A stretch of DNA of 36,635 nt from Thermodesulfobacteriota bacterium. GTDB lineage: Bacteria; Desulfobacterota; Deferrimicrobia; Deferrimicrobiales; Deferrimicrobiaceae. The notes under the pieces were generated by a model. The model had not been told where the DNA came from. It was given only the letters and a program-made list of their open reading frames with translations, and ran no database searches. Positions within the stretch are counted from its first letter, which is position 1. Every line of letters begins with the position of its first letter. The translations under genes were made by a program, and so were the position numbers. Where the stretch lies: assembly GCA_040758155.1 (NCBI GenBank), contig JBFLWB010000135.1, forward strand, positions 1 to 36,635, given 5' to 3'. Below, one piece after another: positions 7,890 to 15,801 of the stretch.

Positions 7890-8282
7890 ATGACCCTGCG
7901 CGCCTATGAAGACGTCATGAAGGCCGTGTCCGACCCCACCCGGGTGCGGATCCTGAAGATCCTGGAGACCGGAGACCTCTGCGTCTGCCAGATCATCGCC
8001 GTCGTCTCCCTGGGACAGTCCACGATCTCGAAGCATCTCTTCCTTCTGCGGGCGGCCGGCCTGATCCGGGACCGCCGCGAAAGGAAATGGGTGTACTACT
8101 CCCTCGACGGGAAGAGCGGGAACCCGTTCGCCGGGGAGATGCTCAGGAACCTCCGCAAATGGCTCAACGACGACCCCGTCGTCCTCCGGGACATGGAGAG
8201 GACCGCGCTGGCCCGGCGCGCCGGCCCGACGACGATCTGCGAAAACGGACTGGCGCTTCCCGGGCGCAGGCAACCCGCATGA
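7890..8282 (+). CDS. arsR: ArsR/SmtB-family arsenic-responsive repressor
   Basis: A 130-residue winged-helix repressor. The N-terminal 'MKAVSDPTRVRILKIL' helix is classic for the family. A metal-sensing pair C31-V-C33 lies at the start of the DNA-binding region (GDLCVCQI), matching the ELCVC motif of ArsR; a third cysteine is present late (C117). The recognition helix is LGQSTISKHLFLLRAAGLI, and the wing is RRERKWVYYSL. Arsenite or antimonite binding to the cysteines releases the operator. GAGGA lies six bases before the ATG. The stop overlaps the start of arsC (ATGA). It would repress both itself and the divergent acr3 unit through the palindrome at 7856-7873. Confidence 0.93.
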   Translation: MTLRAYEDVMKAVSDPTRVRILKILETGDLCVCQIIAVVSLGQSTISKHLFLLRAAGLIRDRRERKWVYYSLDGKSGNPFAGEMLRNLRKWLNDDPVVLRDMERTALARRAGPTTICENGLALPGRRQPA

Positions 8283-8752
8283 CTTCGAGGACCGTGACGG
8301 AATGGATGGCGGAGGCGGCGACCCTTCGCGCGCTGCGGCCGCGGCACATCCTGTTCCTCTGCGTCGGGAACTCGGCGCGCAGCCAGATGGCCGAGGGGAT
8401 CGCTCGCGCCCTCGCTCCGGAAGGCGTCCGCGTGTCCTCCGCGGGATCCGTCCCGACGGCGGTCCGGCCGCAGGCGGTGCGGGCCCTCGCGGAAATCGGG
8501 ATCGACATCTCCGGCCAACGACCCAAGGGAATCGGGTCGATCGACGCCTCCTCCGTGGACGCCGTCGTCACCCTGTGCGCAGAGGAAATCTGCCCCGTGT
8601 TCCCCGGGAAGGTGCACCGGCTCCACTGGGGGATGCCGGACCCGGCGCGGGTCGACGGGGACGAAGAGGAAACGATGGCGGCGTTCCGGGAGGCAAGGGA
8701 CGAACTGCGGCGCCGCCTGGAAATCCTGTTCCGGAAGGAGGGCGACCGTTGA
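8279..8752 (+). CDS. arsC: arsenate reductase, low-molecular-weight phosphatase type (thioredoxin-coupled)
   Basis: A 157-residue LMW protein tyrosine phosphatase-fold arsenate reductase that converts As(V) to As(III) in the cytoplasm for export by Acr3. The P-loop is ILFLCVGNSARSQMAEG, with catalytic Cys at about residue 28 and the CX5R arginine. The redox relay cysteines are in VVTLCAEEICPVF (C100 and C105), and the general-acid Asp is in GMPDPA. This Cys triad is the hallmark of the thioredoxin-dependent class. The first ~20 residues form an extension before the P-loop strand; an alternative start at the Met near residue 10 is possible. Start overlaps arsR (ATGA), and the next gene starts inside its stop (TTGA). 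Confidence 0.92.
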   Translation: MTSRTVTEWMAEAATLRALRPRHILFLCVGNSARSQMAEGIARALAPEGVRVSSAGSVPTAVRPQAVRALAEIGIDISGQRPKGIGSIDASSVDAVVTLCAEEICPVFPGKVHRLHWGMPDPARVDGDEEETMAAFREARDELRRRLEILFRKEGDR

Positions 8753-9252
8753 CCGAGGTCACGCGGATCCGCATCGGCGAAGACGTGGCAGGCATCGCGG
8801 GACTGAAAGAGGCGTTGCGGGATGCCGCGGAGCGGTGCGAAGGGATGCCGGACGGCAAGATCGGCGAGATGCTGCTGGAGGCGCTCTCGAAGCGCAACTA
8901 CATCTATCCCGCCAGGCGGGAGCTGTACCGGCAGGCCTTCCTCCGCGAATACAAGAAGTTCATCGGCGCGGCGGTCGAGGAAGCGCCCGGCGGCGGCATC
9001 AACATCAAGGTGTTCGGCCAGGGTTGCCCGCGATGCCGGCAGCTCGAGGAGGACGTCCGGACCATCCTCGCCGAGACCGGGATCGACGCCGACCTGGAGC
9101 ACGTATCGGACCTGAAGGAGATCATGCGCTCCGGCATCATGGGGACGCCGGCCTTGATGATCGGCGGCAAGGTGCTGGCGGCGGGATCGGTCCCGGCCAA
9201 GGCGAAGATCCGCGAATGGATCGAACGGGCGGCCGGAAGGAAACCCGCATGA
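8749..9252 (+). CDS. small thioredoxin-fold protein (CPRC) with an N-terminal helical domain
   Basis: A 167-residue protein starting with TTG inside the arsC stop, with GGAGG eight bases upstream. Residues ~84-165 are a 'thioredoxin_3' type compact redox domain: strand INIKVFGQ, active site GCPRC (C93, C96), then VRTILAETGIDADLEHV and a cis-Pro loop MGTPALMIGGKVLAAGSVP. Residues ~10-75 are a separate charged helical region (GIAGLKEALRDAAERCEG...REYKKFIG) that I do not recognise as a named domain. As arsC is of the thioredoxin-dependent class, this protein is a natural candidate for its electron donor, possibly with the helical domain as docking module. The redox fold is certain enough; the partner is inferred from the overlap and operon position. 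Confidence 0.8.
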   Translation: MTEVTRIRIGEDVAGIAGLKEALRDAAERCEGMPDGKIGEMLLEALSKRNYIYPARRELYRQAFLREYKKFIGAAVEEAPGGGINIKVFGQGCPRCRQLEEDVRTILAETGIDADLEHVSDLKEIMRSGIMGTPALMIGGKVLAAGSVPAKAKIREWIERAAGRKPA

Positions 9253-9677
9253 AGCGGAACGCGAAATGGTGGATCTTGGGGGCGGCGGCCGCCTTCGCGA
9301 CGCTGGTCGTCCTCTCCGTGCTCGAATCCCGCACGGGGCCTTCCCCTTTCGGGATGGCCGGCCCCTCGGCGCATGGCGTCCCGGCTCCCTCTCCCGGCAC
9401 CGGCAGGGTCACCATGCTCGACCTCGGAGCGGAGGAATGCGTCCCCTGCAAGCTGATGGCGCCCATCCTGGAAGAGGTCAAGGCCGAGTATGCCGGGAAG
9501 GCGGACATCGTCTTCATCGACGTCTGGAAAGAGCCGGAACAGGCGAAAAAGTACGGGATCAAGGCGATCCCGACGCAGATCTTCTTCGACGCGCGCGGCA
9601 GGGAGGCCTTCCGGAATACGGGCGTCATGGACAAGAAGCGGATCGTCGACGCCCTCGCGCGGCTCGGCGTTTCCTGA
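9249..9677 (+). CDS. membrane-anchored thioredoxin-like protein (CVPC)
   Basis: A 142-residue protein with an N-terminal hydrophobic anchor or uncleaved signal (residues ~8-25, WWILGAAAAFATLVVLSV), a Pro/Gly-rich linker and a thioredoxin domain from ~52 onward. The active site is AEECVPCKLMAP (C64, C67), followed by DVWKEPEQAKKYGIKAIPTQIFFD with the conserved cis-Pro and GVMDKKRIVDAL. By topology the redox site faces the periplasm. The adjacent CcdA-like gene can supply it with electrons from cytoplasmic thioredoxin, the standard relation between CcdA and membrane-tethered thioredoxins. Its ATG overlaps the previous stop (ATGA). Its periplasmic target is unknown. Confidence 0.82.
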   Translation: MKRNAKWWILGAAAAFATLVVLSVLESRTGPSPFGMAGPSAHGVPAPSPGTGRVTMLDLGAEECVPCKLMAPILEEVKAEYAGKADIVFIDVWKEPEQAKKYGIKAIPTQIFFDARGREAFRNTGVMDKKRIVDALARLGVS

Positions 9678-9693
9678 CGGAGGACGGGGCGGA

Positions 9694-10413
9694 ATGCCGG
9701 ACCGGTTCCTGCTGGCGGTGAACGACTGGATGACGGGGGGGCTGGCGGCCGCGGCGGCCGGCTGCTTCCTGTGGGGGATGGTCAGCGCGCTGTTGAGCCC
9801 CTGCCACATGGCCTCCATCCCGTTGATCGCCGGCTACGTCGGAGGGCAGGAACGGAGCATGAAGTCCGGCGGCGCGGCGGCCTATGCGGCCGCGTTCACC
9901 TTCGGCCTGTTCCTCACCATCGCCCTGGTCGGCGTGGTCTGCGCCCTGCTCGGGCGGATGCTGGGGGACGCCGGGCCCTGGTGGACGATCCCCGTGGGGG
10001 CCGTCCTGATCTGGGCATCGCTCGACATGCTCGGCGTGCCGATATGCTCCGTCCCCGGCGGGGGGAGCCTGATGGGGCGGCTGAAAGTCCGTGGGATCGG
10101 CGGCGCCTTCTTCCTCGGTCTGGCCTACGGCGTGCTTTCCGGCTCGTGCACCTTCGGGTTCATCGCGCCTCTCCTGGCGGTCATCACCCTGCAGGGAAAG
10201 GTCGCGACGGGGATCCTGCTCATCGTGCTGTTCGGCATCGGGCACTGCATCCCCGTCGCCGCGGCAGGCTCCGGCGCCGCGCTGTTCCGGCGCGGCCTGG
10301 AGGGCAGTCGCTTCCGGTCGGGAAGCACGTGGCTCCGGCGCGTTTCGGGCGCAGGAGTCGCCGCGATCGGGATCTATTTCCTCATCCGCCCGTTTCTGAT
10401 CGGCCGGGCCTGA
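9694..10413 (+). CDS. CcdA/DsbD-type transmembrane electron transporter
   Basis: A 239-residue six-helix membrane protein of the CcdA/DsbD-beta family, moving reducing equivalents from cytoplasmic thioredoxin to the periplasmic side. The two reactive cysteines are in the expected places: SALLSPCHMASIPLIAGY (C37) in the first helix and LSGSCTFGFIAPLL (C152) in the fourth, each next to a Pro/Gly kink. It follows the membrane thioredoxin by 16 bp with GGAGG upstream, and ends the rightward arsenic unit. The combination arsC-Trx-Trx-CcdA suggests one redox module. A role in cytochrome c maturation is the alternative, as the next gene (opposite strand) is a multiheme cytochrome. Confidence 0.82.
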   Translation: MPDRFLLAVNDWMTGGLAAAAAGCFLWGMVSALLSPCHMASIPLIAGYVGGQERSMKSGGAAAYAAAFTFGLFLTIALVGVVCALLGRMLGDAGPWWTIPVGAVLIWASLDMLGVPICSVPGGGSLMGRLKVRGIGGAFFLGLAYGVLSGSCTFGFIAPLLAVITLQGKVATGILLIVLFGIGHCIPVAAAGSGAALFRRGLEGSRFRSGSTWLRRVSGAGVAAIGIYFLIRPFLIGRA

Positions 10414-10422
10414 TAAGCATCC

Positions 10423-10893
10423 CTACTTCCCCGACTCCTGCTTCGCGGGCGCCTTCGCGAGGTGGCACACCTCGGTGCAGCCGCCCAGGTTCTTGCTGCC
10501 CACCTCCCCCCAATGGCACTTGTTGCAGGCGTTGTGGTAGGCGGAGCGGAGGCCGAGCATCCCCGAGATGCCGGGGTTTTCGGCCCTCGGATGGCAGTCG
10601 CGGCAGGGCAGGAGCCGGTCGGCAAGCACGTTTTTCCTGAAGGAGGCCGGGTCGTAGCGGTGGCAGTCCTTGCAGGCGTGGACCTGCATCGACCGGTGCT
10701 GGTGGTGGCACCCTCCGCAGCCGTCCGCCAGCGAGACGTGCTTCTCGTGGTCGAACCGGACCGGTTCGTAAGTCTTGGACATCGCTCCGAGGACGATGAC
10801 CTTCGGCAGCTTTCCTTCGGTGGCCGCGCCGACGGCCGCGGCCGCTCCAAGGAACAGCAGTACGACGGCAGAAAGCAACGCAGTCCTTCTCAC
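10423..10893 (-). CDS. periplasmic multiheme cytochrome c (four CXXCH plus one CX3CH)
   Basis: A 156-residue exported cytochrome. The N-terminus from the GTG start is a signal peptide (RRTALLSAVVLLFLGAAAAVGAA); GGAGGGAG stands upstream. Heme-binding motifs are CGGCH (59-63), CKDCH (74-78), CRDCH (97-101), CNKCH (123-127) and an atypical CTEVCH (139-144) with three intervening residues. Additional histidines (FDHEKHV, CHHQH, SAYH) can act as distal ligands, as in class III (c3/c7) cytochromes. It therefore may carry four or five hemes and would shuttle electrons in the periplasm. It converges with the CcdA-like gene with only 9 bp between and has its own promoter-like sequence upstream. The exact electron partners cannot be read from the sequence. 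Confidence 0.85.
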   Translation of the reverse strand: MRRTALLSAVVLLFLGAAAAVGAATEGKLPKVIVLGAMSKTYEPVRFDHEKHVSLADGCGGCHHQHRSMQVHACKDCHRYDPASFRKNVLADRLLPCRDCHPRAENPGISGMLGLRSAYHNACNKCHWGEVGSKNLGGCTEVCHLAKAPAKQESGK

Positions 10894-10942
10894 CGGTTCT
10901 CCCTCCCGGAGGCGATGAAATGCACGGCGCGCCGACCCCAAT

Positions 10943-10971
10943 TCAATAGCACGCGCCGGTTCCCCTGTCAC
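10943..10971 (-). promoter_or_regulatory. possible sigma-70 promoter of the cytochrome gene
   Basis: On the minus strand GTGACA (10966-10971), a 17-bp spacer and TATTGA (10943-10948) lie about 50 bases before the GTG start. Moderate match to consensus. Confidence 0.35.
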
Positions 10972-11016
10972 CCGAACATATCGGAAGGGCGTCCGGAAAG
11001 GAAGTATCATTAGGAG

Positions 11017-11814
11017 ATGGCCCTCGATCCTCTTCCCATGAACCGCTGCGACCATACCGCCCGGGTGATCGCCTCCCCCCGCTTCAACCGGAACCCCCGG
11101 CCGATCTGCATCCAGGGAGTGCGGCGCGACCACGGGCCCCTCTTCGCCCTCCTGGACCGCTGCGCCGCCCCCAGGGAGCGGGAGCGCCGCTTCCGCCGTT
11201 ACATGGACGACTTCTTCCTGGCCGGGCCGGTCCCCCGCGGCGCATCCGCTTCCGACCGGCGGTCGCTGCGGAACGGCTACCTGCGGTTCCTGCGCGGGTG
11301 GATCCACGACGCGAGCTCCGGGGAAGGCGCGGTCCTCAAGGGTTGGGTGGAAAGCCGCTTCGGGATTCCTCCCGTCTATCACGCGGGGCGGATCGACCGC
11401 GCGGACTCGCGGGAGTACCTCGCCTACCTCGGCGAACGGATGCGGGGGGAGGCCCGGTCGAACGCCGTCTTCGCGCAATTCGACCTGGTCTACGAATACG
11501 TCCAGTACGAGCTCGGGCGAAGGCACCCCGGCGTGCCGGCCTTCCGCCTGTACCGGGGGATCCGCAATATCGGGGATTACCGGTTCTTCGAGGAGCGCCC
11601 CGACGGAAGCGCGGTGGTCCGGATGAACAACCTGAACTCCTTCTCCTCCCGCCTCGAGTACGCCTGGGAGTTCGGAAGCCACGTCTTCGAGGCGGAGGTC
11701 CCCGCCTCCAAGATCTTCTTCCGTTCCGACCTGCTTCCCGGCGTCCTGCCGAAAGGGGAGGAGGAGTCTCTTGTGATCGGGGGGGATTTCGAAGTGACCG
11801 TGAGGTCGTATTGA
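11017..11814 (+). CDS. draT: dinitrogenase reductase ADP-ribosyltransferase, copy 1
   Basis: A 265-residue DraT. It transfers ADP-ribose from NAD+ to one arginine of NifH and so switches nitrogenase off in response to ammonium or energy loss. Family sequence is clear: FNRNPRPICIQGVRR near the N-terminus, the block SLRNGYLRFLRGWIHDASSGEGAVLKGWVESRFGIPP, FRLYRGIRN, NNLNSFSS, and the C-terminal KGEEESLVIGGDFEV. These resemble the R-S-E pattern of ADP-ribosyltransferases (LYRG arginine, LNSF strand, GEEE glutamates). It is about half identical by eye to the second DraT at 30342. Start is uncertain: AGGAG abuts the ATG at 11017, while the Met at 11038 aligns with an internal Met of copy 2. It overlaps draG by four bases (TTGA). 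Confidence 0.9.
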   Translation: MALDPLPMNRCDHTARVIASPRFNRNPRPICIQGVRRDHGPLFALLDRCAAPRERERRFRRYMDDFFLAGPVPRGASASDRRSLRNGYLRFLRGWIHDASSGEGAVLKGWVESRFGIPPVYHAGRIDRADSREYLAYLGERMRGEARSNAVFAQFDLVYEYVQYELGRRHPGVPAFRLYRGIRNIGDYRFFEERPDGSAVVRMNNLNSFSSRLEYAWEFGSHVFEAEVPASKIFFRSDLLPGVLPKGEEESLVIGGDFEVTVRSY

Positions 11815-12737
11815 CTCCTCGAGCGCAAAAAACCCCGGACCGCGGGGAGATCGCCGCTCGGGCGCACGCCGTCCTTCTCGGGTCGGCCGTCGGCGACGCG
11901 CTCGGAGCCACCACGGAATTCATGTCGCCCGACCAGATCCGGGAGCGGTTCGGCGTCCACCGGGAGATCGCCGGCGGGGGATGGCTCGACCTGGCGCCCG
12001 GGCAGGTCACGGACGACACGGAGATGTCGCTTTGCATCGCCCGGGCCATCGTCTCTCGCGGGGGGTGGGACCTCGTCGGCGTCGCGGACCGCTTCGCCGA
12101 GTGGCTCGCGGGGAACCCCGTGGACGTCGGCGCCACCTGCCGGCGGGGGATCGCGGAATACCGCGGGAAGAAGCAGCTCCAGACCCCGCCGAACGAGCGG
12201 GACGCCGGCAACGGCGCCGCCATGCGGATGGCGCCGGTGGCGCTGTACACTCTCGGGGACGAGGAGCGGATGGGGCGGCTCGCCGTCGAGCAGGCGCGGC
12301 TGACCCACAACCACCCGCTCTCCGACGCCGCGTGCGTCGCGGTGGGGATCCTTGTCCAGCGGGGGGTCCTCGGCTCCTCCGCCCGGAAGCTGCGGGCGGC
12401 CGCGGACGAGCTGGTCTCCCGGCACCCCGCGTTCCGCTTCAACGGGTATGACGGGGGGGCGACGGCCTACGTGGCCGACACGCTCCGCACGGTCCTCTCC
12501 GCATTCTTCGCGACAGGCTCCTTCGAGGAGTGCCTCGTGAAGACGGTCAACCGCGGCGACGACTCGGACACCACGGGCGCCATCGCGGGCGCCATCGCGG
12601 GCGCCCGGTACGGCCTCGAGGCGATCCCGGCCCGCTGGCGCGACGCCCTGGATCCCGCGCTCCGGGAAGAGCTCGCCTCCCTCGCCGCGCGCCTCGTGGA
12701 GATGTCGCCGGCCCTTTCCCCGCGGAAGGCCCCGTAA
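11811..12737 (+). CDS. draG: ADP-ribosyl-[dinitrogen reductase] hydrolase, copy 1
   Basis: A 308-residue DraG of the ADP-ribosylglycohydrolase family, which removes the ADP-ribose from NifH arginine and restores activity. Metal (Mn/Mg) and substrate motifs are in place: GSAVGDALGATTEF at ~24-37, TDDTEMSL at 67-74 and NRGDDSDTTGAIAGAIAGA near 243-261. The all-helical fold, length and the 'GNGAAMRMAPVAL' segment fit DraG rather than generic ARH enzymes. The TTG start sits inside the draT stop, with GAGG about six bases upstream. This pair is roughly 17 kb from nifH and has no nif gene beside it, unlike the second pair. The next gene, an efflux pump, follows after four bases. Confidence 0.92.
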   Translation: MTPRAQKTPDRGEIAARAHAVLLGSAVGDALGATTEFMSPDQIRERFGVHREIAGGGWLDLAPGQVTDDTEMSLCIARAIVSRGGWDLVGVADRFAEWLAGNPVDVGATCRRGIAEYRGKKQLQTPPNERDAGNGAAMRMAPVALYTLGDEERMGRLAVEQARLTHNHPLSDAACVAVGILVQRGVLGSSARKLRAAADELVSRHPAFRFNGYDGGATAYVADTLRTVLSAFFATGSFEECLVKTVNRGDDSDTTGAIAGAIAGARYGLEAIPARWRDALDPALREELASLAARLVEMSPALSPRKAP

Positions 12738-12741
12738 ACCT

Positions 12742-14187
12742 TTGGCCCGCCGGACCAACAGGACGCTGACGGTCGTCGCCCTCCTCCTCGGGCTCTTCAT
12801 CGCGGCCATGGAGATGACCGTCGTCTCCACGGCGATGCCCACCGCGGTGGGAGACCTGGGCGGGCTCCACCTGTACGCCTGGGTGTTCGCGGCTTACATG
12901 CTCACCGCCACCGTGACGCTTCCCATCCACGGGAAGCTGGCCGACCTCTACGGGCGCAAGCCGGTGATGCTGGCGGGGCTCGCCCTCTTCCTTTCCGGCT
13001 CCTTCCTCTGCGGCCACGCCGACGGCATGAGCGAGCTCATCCTCTACCGGGCGATCCAGGGGCTGGGCGCGGGCGCCGTCCAGCCCATCGCGATGACCAT
13101 CGTGGGCGATCTCTACGACGTGCACCAGCGGGCGCGCATCCAGGGGGCGCTGAGCGCGGTGTGGGGCGTCGCGGGGCTGATCGGTCCGATCCTCGGCGGC
13201 GCCATCGTCCACTGGCTTTCCTGGCGCTGGGTGTTCTATGTGAACATTCCGCTGGGGCTGGGGTGCGCCGCGGCGCTGCTGCTCGCCTATCACGAGAAGG
13301 TGGAGCGGCGGGAGCACCGGCTCGACGTCGCGGGCGCGCTGCTGCTTTCCTTCACGGTCGTCCTCGCGCTCCTCGGGACCCGCGCCCGGGGGGAGGGGCT
13401 CGTCTACCTCCCCGCGGCAGCCGTCGCCCTGGTCGTGTTCCTCCAGACGGAGCGGAGAGCCTCCGAGCCGCTCCTGCCGCTCGACCTTTTCGCGCAGCCG
13501 GTCATCGCCGTCGCATCGTCCACCGGGGCGCTGGTCGGTGCCGCCATGATCTCCGCGGTCACCTTCGTGCCGCTGTACGTGCAGGCCGTGCTCTCGGGGT
13601 CCGCTTACGAGGCGGGCAGCGCCATCGCGCCGGTCGCGATCGGATGGCCGATCGCCTCGACGCTTGCCGGCCGGATCCTTCCGCGGAAGGGTTATCGCAT
13701 CCTGATCCGGGCCGGGCTCGCGTTGACGTTCTGCGCGGCGGCGGGGCTGGCACTGCTGCTGCGCCCGGAGGCGGACCTCTGGACGATCCGGCTGATCATG
13801 CTGGTGTACGGGCTGGGGCTGGGGCTCGCGAACACCCCGCTGATCATCGCGGTGCAGTCGAGCGTCCCGTGGGAGCGGCGCGGCGTGGCCACCGCAAGCA
13901 CCCTGTTCAGCCGGACGATCGGGGGAACGCTGGCGGTGGGGACGCTGGGAAGCGTCCTCGCGGCGGCGCTCACCGCAGGCGGCGCCCCCACGGAGATCGC
14001 GGACAAGCTGCTGGGGCCGGAGCGCTCCCTGCTCCCGCAGCCGCTGATGCAGAGCCTCTCCGGCGCCCTCCAGGGGGGGATGGAGAGCATCTTCCTCGCG
14101 GTGGCGGCGATCGCCTTCGGCGGGTTCGCGGTCAGCCTGCTGTTCCCGGCGGTCCCGATCGAGCCGCGGAAGCCGGAAGGGGCGTAG
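12742..14187 (+). CDS. MFS drug/proton antiporter, DHA2 (EmrB/QacA) family, 14 TM
   Basis: A 481-residue polytopic exporter. The first helix ends MEMTVVSTAMPTAVGDL, close to the DHA2 motif D1 region; the loop 2-3 motif is GKLADLYGRKPVM (motif A), motif B is RAIQGLGAGAVQP, and motif C is GVAGLIGPILGGAIVHWLSWRWVFYVNIPLG. About 14 hydrophobic segments are seen, typical for DHA2. It starts with TTG four bases after draG; the ribosome site is weak (GGAAGG rather far upstream), so reinitiation after draG is likely. Substrate is unpredictable. Its linkage to draT-draG is odd but the spacing suggests co-transcription. Confidence 0.87.
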   Translation: MARRTNRTLTVVALLLGLFIAAMEMTVVSTAMPTAVGDLGGLHLYAWVFAAYMLTATVTLPIHGKLADLYGRKPVMLAGLALFLSGSFLCGHADGMSELILYRAIQGLGAGAVQPIAMTIVGDLYDVHQRARIQGALSAVWGVAGLIGPILGGAIVHWLSWRWVFYVNIPLGLGCAAALLLAYHEKVERREHRLDVAGALLLSFTVVLALLGTRARGEGLVYLPAAAVALVVFLQTERRASEPLLPLDLFAQPVIAVASSTGALVGAAMISAVTFVPLYVQAVLSGSAYEAGSAIAPVAIGWPIASTLAGRILPRKGYRILIRAGLALTFCAAAGLALLLRPEADLWTIRLIMLVYGLGLGLANTPLIIAVQSSVPWERRGVATASTLFSRTIGGTLAVGTLGSVLAAALTAGGAPTEIADKLLGPERSLLPQPLMQSLSGALQGGMESIFLAVAAIAFGGFAVSLLFPAVPIEPRKPEGA

Positions 14188-14420
14188 GGAAACCGGCGAA
14201 ATATTAATGCTTGTGGATTCGGCATTTACGTGTTAACGTTCTTCAAGATCAAATATCCCGAGACGCAATCCTCTCCCAAAGGGTTTTTTCGAAGGAGCGG
14301 GTCCGGCAGCAGCGACCCGGCCTCAAGCTTCTCCTTGGACTTCACCGCGCGGAAGACCGGACGGGCAACCACCCGCCCAACGATTGTGCTTGGTGAAAAA
14401 CGTCAGGAGAAGAAAAGAAC
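14188..14420 (+). other. 233-bp leader/intergenic region before the DEAD-box helicase
   Basis: No coding frame is supported here. The first part is AT-rich with a weak promoter-like pair (TTGTGG at 14211, TAACGT 17 bases later). Downstream are a CCCAAAGGG mini-stem followed by six T (around 14276-14290) and a GGGTC/GACCC hairpin around 14309-14329. AGGAGAAG before the ATG at 14421 is the helicase ribosome site. A long structured leader is common in front of DEAD-box helicase genes, which are often cold- or self-regulated; that role here is inference. Confidence 0.35.
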
Positions 14421-15773
14421 ATGCAGGAACAGGGAACTACGGCAGGGAACCGCTCGTTCGAATCGTTCGGGCTTCGCCCCGAACTCCTCCGCGCCGTCGC
14501 GGAGATTGGCTACACCACCCCGACCCCCATCCAGGAGAAGGCGATCCCCCCCCTGCTCGAGGGGAAGGACGTCCTCGGCTGCGCGCAGACCGGCACCGGG
14601 AAGACGGCCGCTTTCGCCCTCCCGATCCTCAACCGGCTCCAGGAGGCCCCGTGGAAGGCGAGCGGGCAGCGGCCCATCCGCGTCCTCGTGCTGACCCCCA
14701 CGCGGGAGCTGGCCTCCCAGGTCGCGGAGAGCTTCGGCATGTACGGCAGGCATACGGGGCTGAAGCACGCCGTCGTCTTCGGCGGCGTCAACCAGGGCCC
14801 GCAGGCCCAGGCGCTTCGCCGGGGGATCGACATCCTCGTGGCGACGCCCGGGCGGCTGCTCGACCTCATGTCGCAGCGGCTCGTCCGGCTGCAGGCCGTC
14901 GAGACCTTCGTTCTGGACGAGGCGGACCGGATGCTCGACATGGGCTTCATCAACGATATCCGCCGGGTCATCGACAAGCTGCCCGCGAAGCGGCAGACCC
15001 TCTTCTTCTCCGCCACGATGCCGCGGGAGATCCAGGGGCTCGCGGACACCATCCTGCGCGACCCGGTCAAGGTGGCGGCGACCCCGGCGGCGACCCCCGC
15101 CCAGGCCGTGGAGCAGCGGATCCATTACGTCGAGAAGCACGAGAAGATCGAGCTGCTCAAACATCTGCTGAGCGGCGGTTCCGTCAAGAACGCGCTGGTC
15201 TTCACCCGCACCAAGCACGGCGCGGACGGGCTCACGAAGCAGCTTTCGCGCTGCAACGTCCGGGCGGAGGCGATCCACGGCAACAAGACGCAGAGCGCGC
15301 GCGAAAAGGCGCTGGGCAATTTCAAGAAGGGGCTGACGAGGGTCCTGGTGGCGACGGACATCGCCGCCCGGGGGATCGACATCGTGGAGCTGTCCCACGT
15401 GATCAACTACGACCTTCCCAACGAGCCGGAGAGCTATGTCCACCGGATCGGCCGCACGGGAAGGGCAGGCGCATCCGGCACCGCGTGGTCCTTCTGCTCC
15501 TACGAGGAGCGCCCCTTCCTGGTCATGATCGAGCGCCTCATCCGCAAGCACCTGCCGGTGGCGGCGGAGCATCCGTTCCGTTCCGGCCACCGCCCCGATC
15601 CTCCGACGGACCTCGATCCGCGGCATGCGCACGGCGTGCCCGCGCTTTCCCTGGTCCACACCAAGGACCCGTTCCCCCGCGCGGGGAAAAACGCCTTTCA
15701 GGGACGTCCCGGCCGCTCGCGGCGGGAATCGTACCGGGGAGACGACCGCCGGCAGCGGCGGACGGAGAGATAA
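14421..15773 (+). CDS. rhlE: DEAD-box ATP-dependent RNA helicase, RhlE-like
   Basis: A 450-residue RNA helicase that unwinds RNA secondary structure in ribosome assembly or RNA decay. All signature motifs are visible: Q motif (FESFGL...TPTPIQ), motif I AQTGTGKT (55-62), Ia PTRELASQV, Ib TPGRLLD, II DEAD (166-169), [30 protein letters not shown] and [12 protein letters not shown]. The C-terminal ~75 residues are a basic, Arg/Pro-rich tail (ending RRQRRTER) that likely binds RNA. The RhlE subgroup is suggested by the compact core and the tail; a CsdA or RhlB label is less likely because of length. AGGAGA precedes the ATG. Confidence 0.9.
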   Translation: MQEQGTTAGNRSFESFGLRPELLRAVAEIGYTTPTPIQEKAIPPLLEGKDVLGCAQTGTGKTAAFALPILNRLQEAPWKASGQRPIRVLVLTPTRELASQVAESFGMYGRHTGLKHAVVFGGVNQGPQAQALRRGIDILVATPGRLLDLMSQRLVRLQAVETFVLDEADRMLDMGFINDIRRVIDKLPAKRQTLFFSATMPREIQGLADTILRDPVKVAATPAATPAQAVEQRIHYVEKHEKIELLKHLLSGGSVKNALVFTRTKHGADGLTKQLSRCNVRAEAIHGNKTQSAREKALGNFKKGLTRVLVATDIAARGIDIVELSHVINYDLPNEPESYVHRIGRTGRAGASGTAWSFCSYEERPFLVMIERLIRKHLPVAAEHPFRSGHRPDPPTDLDPRHAHGVPALSLVHTKDPFPRAGKNAFQGRPGRSRRESYRGDDRRQRRTER

Positions 15774-15782
15774 GGAACGCGG

Positions 15783-15801
15783 AAGCCGGCCCCGCCGGCT
15801 T
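15783..15801. terminator. bidirectional terminator between rhlE and ettA
   Basis: AAGCCGGC (15783-15790), loop CCC, GCCGGCTT (15794-15801) is a perfect 8-bp hairpin with A/T ends, centred between the two convergent genes and abutting the ettA stop codon. It can serve both strands. Confidence 0.6.

Noticed and set aside
10462-10680. TGGCAC/TGGCAG...TTGCA strings resembling sigma-54 promoters in front of draT copy 1
   Set aside because: The -24 to -12 spacing is wrong (three bases instead of five), and they are the antisense of CXXCH heme codons.
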